18,439 nt of DNA. Origin: Deltaproteobacteria bacterium. GTDB taxonomy: Bacteria; Desulfobacterota; Desulfobacteria; Desulfobacterales; UBA11574. Shown here piece after piece: positions 6,117 to 13,755 of the stretch. The notes below the pieces were generated by a model that saw only the letters and a list, made by a program, of their open reading frames with translations, made no database searches and was not told the origin of the DNA. The stretch is from positions 1 through 18,439 of the forward strand of contig JAFDBA010000041.1 of assembly GCA_019313505.1 (NCBI GenBank), read 5' to 3'. Within the stretch, counting starts at the first letter, position 1; each line of letters starts with the position of its first letter. Both the position numbers and the translations under genes were made by a program.

Positions 6117-8081
6117 TCAGCGAAATCTTGTAGGTTCTGTTCCTTTTTTAAAAAGGGCTGTGACCGACCAGGGTGAATCATCAGATGCAAGAAGACCGGT
6201 TAACGAATCCATGGGTATTTTTACGAGATCATCCGGCATGTCAAAGTACTGAAAGGATTTTTCATCAAATGCTTTGGTCATGAATTCTATCCATATGGGG
6301 AGAGCTGCTCTGGCTCCGGTTTCCCACTTGCCGAGGGTGGTAAATACATCTTGTCCCACCCATACTCCGGTTGCAATAGATGGCGAGAAACCAATAAAAA
6401 GTGCATCTTTATAGCCGTTGGTAGTACCTGTTTTCCCGGCAACAGGACGCTTAATTACCCGTGCCTTTTTCCCCGTGCCTTCCTGGATTACTCCTTTGAG
6501 CATATCTGTCATGATAGCTGCGCCTGCTCGTGACATGGCCACTTTTTTTTGGGGCTTTACACGCCATACAAGCCGTCCGCTTCGATCAACGACTTCCATG
6601 ACGCCGTAAGGTTTGATCAACTCTCCTTTGTTGGGGAAAACCGCATAGGCTGCTGTTAAATTTATAAGCTTTACTTCAGATGTGCCTAGGGCAAGGGAAA
6701 GATTAGGATGGAGTGTCGATTCGATGCCAAGAGAGTATCCAAACCTGGCTACAGATGAAGGCCCCAGCATTTCTATTAATCTTACCGCAGGTATGTTTTT
6801 CGATAGTGTTAACGCCATTCTGAGGGTCATTTCACCCTTGTAATCTCCAGAAAAGTTTTCCGGCCTCCAGTCGTTTCGCCGGTTTGCAATTTTAAAGGCT
6901 ATCGGTGCATCGAGAATGGTTCTGCTTTGAGGAAAGCCATGTTCAACGGCATAGGCATAGACAATCGGCTTGAATGCGGATCCGGGCTGTCTTCTGGCGC
7001 TGGTTACCCTGTTAAAAGGTGTTTTATAAAAATTCTTACCGCCGATCATGGTAAGTATTCCACCGGATTGCACGTCCAAAGAGACCAGAGCACATTCAGG
7101 CGCAGGATTTTTCAATCTTTGCTTTTTCATCCTTTTTTCAATGGCTAAAAGCCCGTTTGCTACTGCATGCTCTGCCGCTTTTTGCAGCTTGGAATCGAGT
7201 GTAGTATAAACGGTCAACCCTCCTTTATAGAGTTTTGATGAACCCAGAGTTTTTTCAAGAAAATTCTTGATATAGTCCACAAAGTATGGCGCTTTGACCG
7301 GTTTGTTGTTTTGTTTCCCAGGACAAAGTTGTTCTTTCCTTGTTTTAGTGAAGGCTGTTTCTGATATGATACCGGTGTCTTTCATCTGCGTTAAGACAAT
7401 ATTTCTACGTTTTATCGCAAGATCTTTGTTAATTAGAGGGGAATATCGTGACGGTGCTTTGGGGAGGCCTGCAATAAGGGCGCATTCGGCAAGATCCAGG
7501 TCTTTTGCCTGTTTACCGAAAAATATCCTTGCCGCCGATTCTACGCCGTAGGCACCGCTTCCGAAATATACCTGGTTAAGGTACAGTCCCAGGATTTCAT
7601 TTTTTGTATAACGTCGCTCAAGCTGAAAAGCCAGAAATGCTTCCTTGATCTTGCGCAACAAGGTTTTACGGGGGGTCAGAAAAAGAGTCTTGGCAAGCTG
7701 CTGTGTGATGGTACTGGCTCCTTCAACAAATTCTCCGGCTCGGATATCACTTATGACGGCTCTGAGAATTCCTTTCAGGTCGATGCCGCTATGTTGATAA
7801 AACGTTCTGTCTTCAGTGGCAATCAGCGCTTTCTTAAGATAATAGGGTATGACTTTGAGCGGAATTGGATCCCTTTTTTCAACAAAAAGCTCTGCCAAAA
7901 GAACTTTGTCCACCGAGTAAATTCGTGTAACAGAAGACGGTCTAAACGTTTCAAGGTTAAGGATCTGGGGAAGATCATGGGAAAGGGCAAGAAATGCCCC
8001 GACCAAAATCCCGAAAAAGAGGCCACAGGCAAGGAAGAGTAAGATGGCGACATTCTTTTTATTAAAGCGTAATCTGGTCAT
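6117..8081 (-). CDS. class A penicillin-binding protein (PBP1A family)
   Basis: Bifunctional peptidoglycan synthase of the inner membrane: it polymerises glycan strands and cross-links peptides. The 654 residues show a short cytosolic N-terminus and a membrane anchor (about 11-33). The GT51 glycosyltransferase domain (about 55-230) has catalytic-type Glu90 in ATEDRTFYQHSGID, GASTITQQLAK (121-131) and the RRYTKNEILGLYLNQ stretch. The transpeptidase domain (about 320-600) has Ser368-x-x-Lys371 (GSAFKP), SKN (427-429) and KTGTT (550-554). The family's three transpeptidase motifs are all present. It is shorter than enterobacterial PBP1A (about 850), apparently lacking the inserted domain. The ATG at 8081 has only a weak GGGA upstream. 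It stands alone. Confidence 0.95.
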   Translation of the reverse strand: MTRLRFNKKNVAILLFLACGLFFGILVGAFLALSHDLPQILNLETFRPSSVTRIYSVDKVLLAELFVEKRDPIPLKVIPYYLKKALIATEDRTFYQHSGIDLKGILRAVISDIRAGEFVEGASTITQQLAKTLFLTPRKTLLRKIKEAFLAFQLERRYTKNEILGLYLNQVYFGSGAYGVESAARIFFGKQAKDLDLAECALIAGLPKAPSRYSPLINKDLAIKRRNIVLTQMKDTGIISETAFTKTRKEQLCPGKQNNKPVKAPYFVDYIKNFLEKTLGSSKLYKGGLTVYTTLDSKLQKAAEHAVANGLLAIEKRMKKQRLKNPAPECALVSLDVQSGGILTMIGGKNFYKTPFNRVTSARRQPGSAFKPIVYAYAVEHGFPQSRTILDAPIAFKIANRRNDWRPENFSGDYKGEMTLRMALTLSKNIPAVRLIEMLGPSSVARFGYSLGIESTLHPNLSLALGTSEVKLINLTAAYAVFPNKGELIKPYGVMEVVDRSGRLVWRVKPQKKVAMSRAGAAIMTDMLKGVIQEGTGKKARVIKRPVAGKTGTTNGYKDALFIGFSPSIATGVWVGQDVFTTLGKWETGARAALPIWIEFMTKAFDEKSFQYFDMPDDLVKIPMDSLTGLLASDDSPWSVTALFKKGTEPTRFR

Positions 8082-8142
8082 GATAACTCGATCCCGTCCG
8101 TCTCACTCCACTTGGCAGGAGGGCGGGCTTGTCCGGGTTGGG

Positions 8143-8161
8143 ATGAAGTTTTAAACTTCAT
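8143..8161. promoter_or_regulatory. 19-bp perfect palindrome
   Basis: ATGAAGTTT-T-AAACTTCAT, 9 bp on each side of one central base. It lies between the divergent penicillin-binding protein and His-rich genes, 10 bases before the -35 box of the latter. It could be an operator or a leader hairpin of the former; the sequence alone does not decide. Confidence 0.4.
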
Positions 8162-8171
8162 TAGTCTCATG

Positions 8172-8200
8172 TTGACTATTTCTGTTAATAACTGTAAATA
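8172..8200 (+). promoter_or_regulatory. sigma70-type promoter for the His-rich gene
   Basis: TTGACT (8172-8177), 17 bases, then TAAATA (8195-8200). The transcript would start near 8207, about 58 bases before the ATG at 8265. A TATAAT at 8227-8232 has no matching -35 box. Confidence 0.5.
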
Positions 8201-8264
8201 TCATATCAGGTTTTTAAAACATGAGTTATAATTTATTGTTGAATAATATTAAAGGAGAATTCAA

Positions 8265-8516
8265 ATGACACATCACCACCACCATGACCATGACCATGAG
8301 ATTGTGAGTACTTTATCATTTGATGAAAAAATGATCAAACTGCTTGAACACTGGGTAAAGCATAATGATGATCATGCCGAAACATACAGGGATTGGGCAA
8401 AAAAAGCAAAAGAGAAAAATATGGACGAAGCCGGTTCGTTGCTTGAAGATGCGGCTGAGATGACCCTTGAGATCAGCAAAAAGTTTGAAGAAGCGGCCAG
8501 GATCATCCGAAGATAA
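8265..8516 (+). CDS. small histidine-rich protein, possible metal binder
   Basis: An 83-residue acidic, mainly helical protein. Residues 3-11 are HHHHHDHDH, a natural metal-binding-type run. The rest (about 17-83) reads as a helical domain: SFDEKMIKLLEHWVKHNDDHAETYRDW, then LLEDAAEMTLEISKKFEEAARII. The His-rich head with a helical domain recalls small proteins I have seen annotated as uncharacterised in Desulfobacterota and methanogenic archaea; nickel or zinc handling is a guess. Good Shine-Dalgarno AAAGGAG (8251-8257) before the ATG at 8265, and its own promoter. No signal peptide. It converges with the U32 gene. Confidence 0.85.
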   Translation: MTHHHHHDHDHEIVSTLSFDEKMIKLLEHWVKHNDDHAETYRDWAKKAKEKNMDEAGSLLEDAAEMTLEISKKFEEAARIIRR

Positions 8517-8517
8517 T

Positions 8518-8536
8518 CGGTTTTTGTGCAAAACCG
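8518..8536. terminator. weak hairpin between convergent genes
   Basis: CGGTTTT (8518-8524) pairs with AAAACCG (8530-8536) across a 5-base loop, followed on the plus strand by a weaker GTTGAT/ATCAAC repeat. No U-tract follows on either strand, so it is at best a weak bidirectional terminator. Confidence 0.3.
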
Positions 8537-8545
8537 GGAAGTTGA

Positions 8546-9778
8546 TCAGGAGCAATTTGTATCAACTCTTCTAATCAGATCATTGGATGTGTAATCGTTG
8601 TTTAGCGCAACAAACACATTGCTGCACGGCTGGGCAAAAAGTAATGATTGTCCATCCTGATCGAAAATAGCATTTATTTTATCCTGTTTTGCAGGACCTT
8701 TTCTACCGAGGACTTCAATAACATCTCCTTTGAAAATCTTGTTGCGCACTTCAATCTTTGTGCCAAATTGTGTTGCACTTTCTGTGACTTTTCCAATAAA
8801 CGTATGTTCGGTATTTTTTGTTTTATCATAGGCCGGTGATATCTGTTCAGGGTCGTCAAAATAAAAGCCTGTACAGTAACTTCTGTGACTGATTCTATCA
8901 AGTTCTTTAAGCCAGTCTTCTTTTACACAGTAATTTGCTCGATTTTTATAATAAGCGTCGATGGCTTCCCGGTAGACCTTGACCGTGGATGCCAGGTAGT
9001 TGATTCCTCTCATGCGCCCCTCAATTTTCAGAGAAACTATACCGGATTCGACAATTGCAGGAATATGTTCAATCATGCAAAGATCCTTTGAATTGAAGAT
9101 ATAACTGCCTTGGTCATCTTCGGCGATGGGCATATATTGGCCTGGCCTTAGCTCTTCCACTATTGAATACTTCCATCTGCAGGGTTGAGAGCATAATCCT
9201 TGATTGCTGTCACGATTGGACATGAAACTGCTCAGAAGGCATCGACCAGAATATGATATGCACATAGATCCGTGGATAAAAGCCTCAATTTCTACAGCAC
9301 AATTTTTGACAATCTCTCTAATCTCATTTAAAGACAGTTCCCTTGCGACATTTATTCTTTTAACACCGAGTTGTTGCCAGAACAAAGCACTTTTGTAATT
9401 GGTTGTGTTGGCCTGAGTGCTAAGATGTATGGGCAATTGCGGTATGATTTTAGACGCCAAGCTGAATATTCCCGGGTCTGCTACGATTAGAGCGTCCGGG
9501 CCGATTTCTTCCAGTATATTAAGATATTCTGCAATTGCCTTTTGATCGTTATTTCGCGGGTAAATGTTACAGGCCACATATATTTTGACAGCCTGTCCGC
9601 GGGCAAAATTTACAGCTTGTTGAAGTTCATCGACGGTAAAATTTTCGGAAAAGTTTCGCAGGCTGAATTCCTTACCTGCAAGGTAAACCGCATTGGCTCC
9701 ATAGTGAATAGCGATCTTTAGCTTTTCAAAATTACCTGCCGGTGCAAGGAGCTCTATTTTTTTGGGTGTTTCAGTCAT
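8546..9778 (-). CDS. U32 family 'peptidase' (RNA-hydroxylation-type Fe-S protein)
   Basis: 410 residues. The N-terminal TIM-barrel part begins IELLAPAGNFEKLKIAIHYGANAVY and includes HLSTQANTTN (118-127). The U32 core follows with HGSMCISYSGRCLLS and GLCSQPCRW; Cys173, Cys180, Cys196 and Cys200 are the four expected cluster ligands. A small beta-rich C-terminal domain starts at about 325. The family is named as peptidases, but characterised members TrhP/YegQ and RlhA/YdcP act in hydroxylation of tRNA U34 and 23S rRNA C2501. Which RNA is the target here cannot be told. I use the ATG at 9778: the 18-residue upstream extension (to the GTG at 9832) translates a terminator-like sequence and is not family-like. 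The Shine-Dalgarno is poor. Confidence 0.9.
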   Translation of the reverse strand: MTETPKKIELLAPAGNFEKLKIAIHYGANAVYLAGKEFSLRNFSENFTVDELQQAVNFARGQAVKIYVACNIYPRNNDQKAIAEYLNILEEIGPDALIVADPGIFSLASKIIPQLPIHLSTQANTTNYKSALFWQQLGVKRINVARELSLNEIREIVKNCAVEIEAFIHGSMCISYSGRCLLSSFMSNRDSNQGLCSQPCRWKYSIVEELRPGQYMPIAEDDQGSYIFNSKDLCMIEHIPAIVESGIVSLKIEGRMRGINYLASTVKVYREAIDAYYKNRANYCVKEDWLKELDRISHRSYCTGFYFDDPEQISPAYDKTKNTEHTFIGKVTESATQFGTKIEVRNKIFKGDVIEVLGRKGPAKQDKINAIFDQDGQSLLFAQPCSNVFVALNNDYTSNDLIRRVDTNCS

Positions 9779-9793
9779 TTTATTTTGCACTGA

Positions 9794-9823
9794 AAAACCT
9801 GGTTCTTTGGGCCTCCACAGGCG
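9794..9823 (-). terminator. degenerate terminator-like sequence between rfbC and the U32 gene
   Basis: AAAAACCTGGTTCTTTGGGCC read on the plus strand matches 20 of 21 bases of the left half of the intact terminator at 11154-11190. The other arm is degraded, so on the minus strand only a short CCTG/CAGG stem before a T-run remains. Confidence 0.3.
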
Positions 9824-9854
9824 GCTTTGCACTTTTGATCGACTTTTGAAATTC

Positions 9855-10418
9855 TCATGATCTATTTTTTAGAAAGGGAAGTTGTTCCTCAGTAAGATCA
9901 GAAAGATTAGGATACAGTTTATCCTTTTCCGATATGATCGGGTTTTCAACGGGCCAGTCAATACCTATGGCAGGATCGGACCAGATGATTCCGCCTTCGT
10001 CATCAGGGGCATAAAAATCCGAGCATTTGTATAAAAAATGGGCAGTTTCGCTTAGCACACAAAAGCCGTGAGCGAATCCTTGGGGAACAAACAATTGGCG
10101 CTTGTTCCGATCAGAAAGATGGAAACCGGTCCATTTTCCGAAAGTGGGTGAATTTTGTCGGATGTCAACTGCCACATCAAATATCTCACCGGTTATTACC
10201 TGCAGCAGCTTGGCTTGGGGGTTTTTTATCTGAAAGTGAAGTCCCCTGACTGTGTTCTTTACGGAATAAGAGAGATTGTCTTGGACAAATACCGTATCAA
10301 TGCCGGCTTTCATGTATCTATTACGCTTGTATGTCTCCATGAAAAAGCCGCGGCTGTCTTCATAAACTTCAGACTCAATGATAAGGATGCCTTCTATTGA
10401 TGTTGTGACGATGTTCAT
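9855..10418 (-). CDS. rfbC: dTDP-4-dehydrorhamnose 3,5-epimerase
   Basis: Epimerises dTDP-4-keto-6-deoxyglucose at C3 and C5 in dTDP-L-rhamnose synthesis for cell-surface polysaccharide; cytosolic cupin-fold dimer. 187 residues, normal length. Marks are EVYEDSRGFFMETY (17-30), QDNLSYS (46-52), RGLHFQ with the catalytic-type His61, Lys70, GEIFDVAVDIR (77-87), FVPQGFAHGF (110-119), the active-site Tyr130 region, and SEKD (163-166) for the His partner Asp. The ATG at 10418 follows AAGGCAGGGA. The rest of the rml operon is absent; rfbC is alone with the U32 gene 76 bases downstream. Confidence 0.95.
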   Translation of the reverse strand: MNIVTTSIEGILIIESEVYEDSRGFFMETYKRNRYMKAGIDTVFVQDNLSYSVKNTVRGLHFQIKNPQAKLLQVITGEIFDVAVDIRQNSPTFGKWTGFHLSDRNKRQLFVPQGFAHGFCVLSETAHFLYKCSDFYAPDDEGGIIWSDPAIGIDWPVENPIISEKDKLYPNLSDLTEEQLPFLKNRS

Positions 10419-10540
10419 GATCCCTGCCTTTTGGATGCCGATATATCCTGCCAGTTTACGTTACGATAACTTGAAATTTATTTCATATGCTTTTTTTAAT
10501 AATTTAGCAATATCAACTTGCCTAAAACCCGCAAGTGTCA

Positions 10541-10570
10541 AGTTTACCGGATATACGGGTCACCTGTCAA
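10541..10570 (-). promoter_or_regulatory. sigma70-type promoter for rfbC
   Basis: On the minus strand, a consensus TTGACA (10570-10565), an 18-base spacer, and TAAACT (10546-10541). A hairpin ACTTGC/GCAAGT (10516-10521 and 10531-10536) lies at the predicted 5' end of the transcript, about 115 bases before the ATG. Confidence 0.5.
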
Positions 10571-10691
10571 AAATTTGCCGCTTTATGATTTATTTGCCCA
10601 TTAAGTTTTATTCAACTATCATCTTAATACTTATAGTATAACCTACTGAAATATTAATATTATAAAAAGTATTCGGCATTATGTGAACGTT

Positions 10692-10708
10692 TTGGTATGG
10701 TTATTGCT
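10692..10708 (+). promoter_or_regulatory. sigma54-type (-24/-12) promoter
   Basis: TTGGTATGGTTATTGCT has the invariant GG (10694-10695) and GC (10706-10707) exactly 10 bases apart. It fits YTGGCACGRNNNTTGCW at all but two defined positions (T for C twice). The transcript would begin about 10718, some 75 bases before the ATG at 10794. The rest of the 375-base spacer (10419-10793) is AT-rich and holds the rfbC promoter, an ATATTAATAT palindrome near 10651-10660, and no gene I can support. Confidence 0.6.
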
Positions 10709-10793
10709 GAATAATAATTAAAATTTTCTGATAAAATGCCGATAATTAATTAAAGGCGGTTTTTAAAAAATTACTTAAAGTGGGGGAAAAACG

Positions 10794-11054
10794 ATGGCCA
10801 ATGTTTATGAAAACAAAATATTGCATATCAACAGATATCGAAGGAAAGAGGATGGTTCACCGCATGTAAACGGTTCAAGTGGAGTCGACAACGATAGACG
10901 CCTAAAAATAAAAGATGGCATAATCCTTATAGAATTCGATCGCAGGCAGAACCATGATCCATATTACAGTGGCCCTGAAAGGCGCAACGGTACGGAAAGA
11001 AGAAGCGGTATGGATAGAAGAATAGGTGCTAATATCGGACAATATGCCTGCTGA
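10794..11054 (+). CDS. small Arg-Arg motif protein of unknown function
   Basis: An 86-residue hydrophilic, basic protein without signal peptide or membrane segment. Its second half carries a periodic motif, PERRNGTERRSGMDRR (61-76): RR recurs every six residues with G and an acidic residue between. Preceding DRRLKIKDG and EFDRRQNHD give five RR pairs in about 45 residues. Similar RRxGxDRR stretches occur as linkers or tails in deltaproteobacterial signalling proteins; RNA, membrane or cyclic-nucleotide contact is only a guess. Good Shine-Dalgarno GGGGGA (10782-10787) before the ATG at 10794, behind a sigma54-type promoter and closed by a strong terminator, so it is an independent unit. Confidence 0.8.
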   Translation: MANVYENKILHINRYRRKEDGSPHVNGSSGVDNDRRLKIKDGIILIEFDRRQNHDPYYSGPERRNGTERRSGMDRRIGANIGQYAC

Positions 11055-11153
11055 AAAATCGGCTCTTTCATTTGTTTGCTAAAACACTCCTAAAAGCATA
11101 TCTTCGCTTTCCCGGAAGTACTATGTTTTTTTGACTATAATTTATTTTGCCCG

Positions 11154-11190
11154 AAAAAACCTGGTCCTTTGGGCCAGGTTTCTTTGTTTT
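11154..11190 (+). terminator. intrinsic terminator after the Arg-Arg protein gene
   Basis: AAACCTGGTCC (11157-11167) pairs with GGGCCAGGTTT (11171-11181), 11 bp with one G-U pair and a TTT loop, followed by CTTTGTTTTT. A run of A precedes the stem, so it may also work in the other direction. Confidence 0.88.
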
Positions 11191-11246
11191 TGCATGAATT
11201 TTGCGTATAAAAAATATGTAATGTGCAAAACAAAGAAAGACTGAAT

Positions 11247-13517
11247 ATGGATAAAGACAATTATATAATAACGGTGTGCCCGTCATGTAAATGCACATAT
11301 CGTGTTGCAGAGGCTTTTCTTGGACGAAAAGTTTCATGCAAGAAATGCGGCGCCGACTTTAGCATAGACTATCAGGATGAAAGGAAGCAAAAAAATGACC
11401 GGCAGGATTCCTCATCTGAGAAGGGAAAAAGTTTGAATATCTCCAAAGATGATTCCTATTTGGTTATTGGAAAACTGGCTGTTAAGTACAAGTTTGTTAA
11501 CGATAAACAAATTCAGGAGGCACTATCGATTCAAGAGGAGGGAAAACGAGCCGGACAGAAGCTGTTTATGGGAGAGACAATGGTTGCTCACGGGATGATA
11601 TCCCAAGCTCAGTTGGATTTTCTTCTTTCAGTCCAAAAAGCACTTTCAATAAGAAAGCTTGACGGAAAATTCGGAACCATTGCCGTCAAAAATGATTTTG
11701 CCGCCCCGGAAGAAATAGACAGAGCATTGCAGGAGCAAAAGAAGATCTTCAAAGAGACAAAGACCGTCAAGTTGATTGGGGATATACTGGTTGAATCCAA
11801 GGTGCTGACAGAAAATCAGCGTGATACGATCCTTAAAGGACAAAATCGTTTTAAGAAAATCACCTCTGCCAAACAAAAAAAATCTGATGTTCAAGATTCT
11901 AAAGAACAGATCAAAAGTGATGTTGAATTAAATCTGACTGTTTCAGAAGATAAGCTTAACGCCTTTATATCGATAAAAAAAGAAAAATCTGGCGCGATCA
12001 CGGTCGAAAATATTAAGAACAATCTGCAAACGGAAGGGATTGAATACGGGATAGTGGATGATGTTAAAATAGCAGAATTTCTGAATAATAACGAAAATAA
12101 GAAAGGGACACTTAAAATTGCGGAAGGCAAACCGCCGGAACCTGGTAAAGATGCCTATATTAAATATCACTTTGAAACAGACCCCCTGAAAGTGGGAGAA
12201 GTTAAGAAGGGTGGGTCCATCGACTTTAAAGACAAGGGAGATATTCCTCATGTAAAAGAAGGAGATCTGCTTGCTGAAAAAATACCTGTTATGGAAGGCA
12301 GACCTGGAAAAGACGTGTACGGTAGTCCAATACCACCACAAAAGCCCGAAGATATGAAACTCAAGCCCGGGAAAGGTGCTAAGATCTCCGATGATAGGCT
12401 TCAAATTATTGCTAAAATTGGTGGTATACCTGAAATTTCTACTCTGAGTAAAGTTTTTGTTTCACCACAGCTTAAAATTTCCGGAGATGTGGGTCTAAAG
12501 ACCGGACACGTTGATTTTGACGGCAAGATTAATGTGAGCGAAACGATACAGAATGGATTTCGTGTAAAAGGAAACAGCCTTACAGCCAAAGAGATTCTTT
12601 GGGCCGAGATAGAGATGACCGGGGACATCGTTGTCTACGGGGGGATAATTGGCGCCACGATCAAAACCGGCGGGAATATCCGGGCCATGTATATGCGTGA
12701 ATCCAACATTGAAGCATACGGGGATGTAGTTATTGAGAAGGAAGTCATTGATTCTAAAATTGATACAAGCGGTGCATGTATTGTTAAAAGTGGGTCGGTT
12801 TTATCCTCCACGGTTGTGGCTAAAAAAGGGATACAAGCAATTAATATCGGATCTGAGATATCAAAACCATGCAATCTTACAGTCGGTGTGGATGAAAGAA
12901 TAAAGAATGAGATAGATAAGATAAAGGAAGCCATACTTTTAAAAAAAGAAGAGCATAAAGAATTTAAAAGCCGTTTGGAAGAGATTAAGGATGAACCGGA
13001 AAAAGTCGAAAACAAGATTGCCGAAATGGCACAAGTACAAGACAAGCTAACGGTAAAAAGAAGGGATATCGAAAACCAAATCGAAGAACTTGAAAAGGAA
13101 GGAAATAAAGCACGGATAGCAGATGCTGAGGCAGAACTAAGTGAATCGGATTCAGAGATGAAAACAAGAGAAGAAGATCTTGAAAAACTCTTCGATAGAC
13201 AGGATCAACTTTCAGAAGAGATATCAGATATTCAGAAAAAGATATCAGATTCCAGAACAGATGTTAAAAAGATGAAGGATAAGATCGCAGATATTTTTGA
13301 ATGGTCGGACAGAGAAAAGGGAATTCCTGAGGTTAGAGTTAATGATACAATTTTTGCTGATACAACAATTAACGGATTTTATTCTTTACTGAAATTAACA
13401 CAGAACCAGAAGTGTGTTCTTATTAAGGAGGATATAATACAAAGTTTTGATGACAGGTCAGCTTTGAACCATGATCAAGAGAAAACAGGCAGCAAAATAA
13501 GCATCAGACCACTCTAA
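11247..13517 (+). CDS. FapA/DUF342-family protein with zinc ribbon and four GspE-N-like repeats
   Basis: A 756-residue cytosolic protein. N-terminal zinc ribbon C11-x2-C14-x16-C31-x2-C34. Four copies of a 23-residue helical motif, [IFM]Gx-[ILT]-x-V...Q, follow at 74-96, 108-130, 142-164 and 177-199 with a 34-35-residue period. They resemble the N-domain of GspE/MshE/PilB ATPases, which in some cases binds cyclic di-GMP. The DUF342/FapA part comes next: an N-domain (about 225-400), then a right-handed beta-helix-like region (about 405-548). A long charged coiled coil (about 550-685) and a short tail end the protein. FapA-like proteins are linked to polar flagellar or cell-surface assembly. The ATG at 11247 is preferred to the GTG at 11223; no good Shine-Dalgarno, and only a weak promoter after the terminator. 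Confidence 0.87.
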   Translation: MDKDNYIITVCPSCKCTYRVAEAFLGRKVSCKKCGADFSIDYQDERKQKNDRQDSSSEKGKSLNISKDDSYLVIGKLAVKYKFVNDKQIQEALSIQEEGKRAGQKLFMGETMVAHGMISQAQLDFLLSVQKALSIRKLDGKFGTIAVKNDFAAPEEIDRALQEQKKIFKETKTVKLIGDILVESKVLTENQRDTILKGQNRFKKITSAKQKKSDVQDSKEQIKSDVELNLTVSEDKLNAFISIKKEKSGAITVENIKNNLQTEGIEYGIVDDVKIAEFLNNNENKKGTLKIAEGKPPEPGKDAYIKYHFETDPLKVGEVKKGGSIDFKDKGDIPHVKEGDLLAEKIPVMEGRPGKDVYGSPIPPQKPEDMKLKPGKGAKISDDRLQIIAKIGGIPEISTLSKVFVSPQLKISGDVGLKTGHVDFDGKINVSETIQNGFRVKGNSLTAKEILWAEIEMTGDIVVYGGIIGATIKTGGNIRAMYMRESNIEAYGDVVIEKEVIDSKIDTSGACIVKSGSVLSSTVVAKKGIQAINIGSEISKPCNLTVGVDERIKNEIDKIKEAILLKKEEHKEFKSRLEEIKDEPEKVENKIAEMAQVQDKLTVKRRDIENQIEELEKEGNKARIADAEAELSESDSEMKTREEDLEKLFDRQDQLSEEISDIQKKISDSRTDVKKMKDKIADIFEWSDREKGIPEVRVNDTIFADTTINGFYSLLKLTQNQKCVLIKEDIIQSFDDRSALNHDQEKTGSKISIRPL

Positions 13518-13600
13518 GTGCTCTAATTCGTAATTTCGATGACGTATTTTTGTCAGTACAACTATCCCATATAAGCTGAAGCCCAAAAGTTTGAAGTTTG

Positions 13601-13691
13601 AAGTGCCTAAAGTGAGCTAAAGTTGAGGAACGCGCTTTCAGCGCAATCAATTATAATTAAAATTGATAGAATACCTTAACTTTAGGCACTT
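13601..13691. repeat. inverted-repeat element, AAGTGCCTAAAGT type
   Basis: Perfect 13-bp terminal inverted repeats, AAGTGCCTAAAGT (13601-13613) and ACTTTAGGCACTT (13679-13691), enclose two inner hairpins: GCGC/GCGC around a 5-base loop (about 13632-13644) and ATCAATT/AATTGAT (about 13646-13667). AGTTTGA is repeated twice just before it. It sits between the convergent FapA-like and HAD genes and could act as a bidirectional terminator or be a mobile-type repeat. Confidence 0.65.
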
Positions 13692-13755
13692 TACACTTTT
13701 CACAAATTTAACGGGGTAAACTTTAGTCACTTATCCTGGGTGTTATCAGATAAGA

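Noticed and set aside
8265..8300. His run as a vector tag or contamination
   Set aside because: The run is mixed with Asp (HHHHHDHDH), follows a native-looking Shine-Dalgarno and promoter, and continues into a natural helical domain.
9779..9832. 18-residue N-terminal extension of the U32 protein
   Set aside because: It translates a terminator-like repeat, has a GTG start without Shine-Dalgarno, and is not family-like.
10630..10793. Cyclic di-GMP riboswitch before the Arg-Arg gene
   Set aside because: The conserved GEMM-type core sequences are absent; only AT-rich leader and the sigma54-type promoter are visible.
12635..13045. Minus-strand reading frames inside the FapA-like gene, and similar frames inside gpsA and the PBP gene
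   Set aside because: They are shadows of clearly coding plus- or minus-strand genes, with low-complexity or Ser/Phe-rich translations and no start signals.
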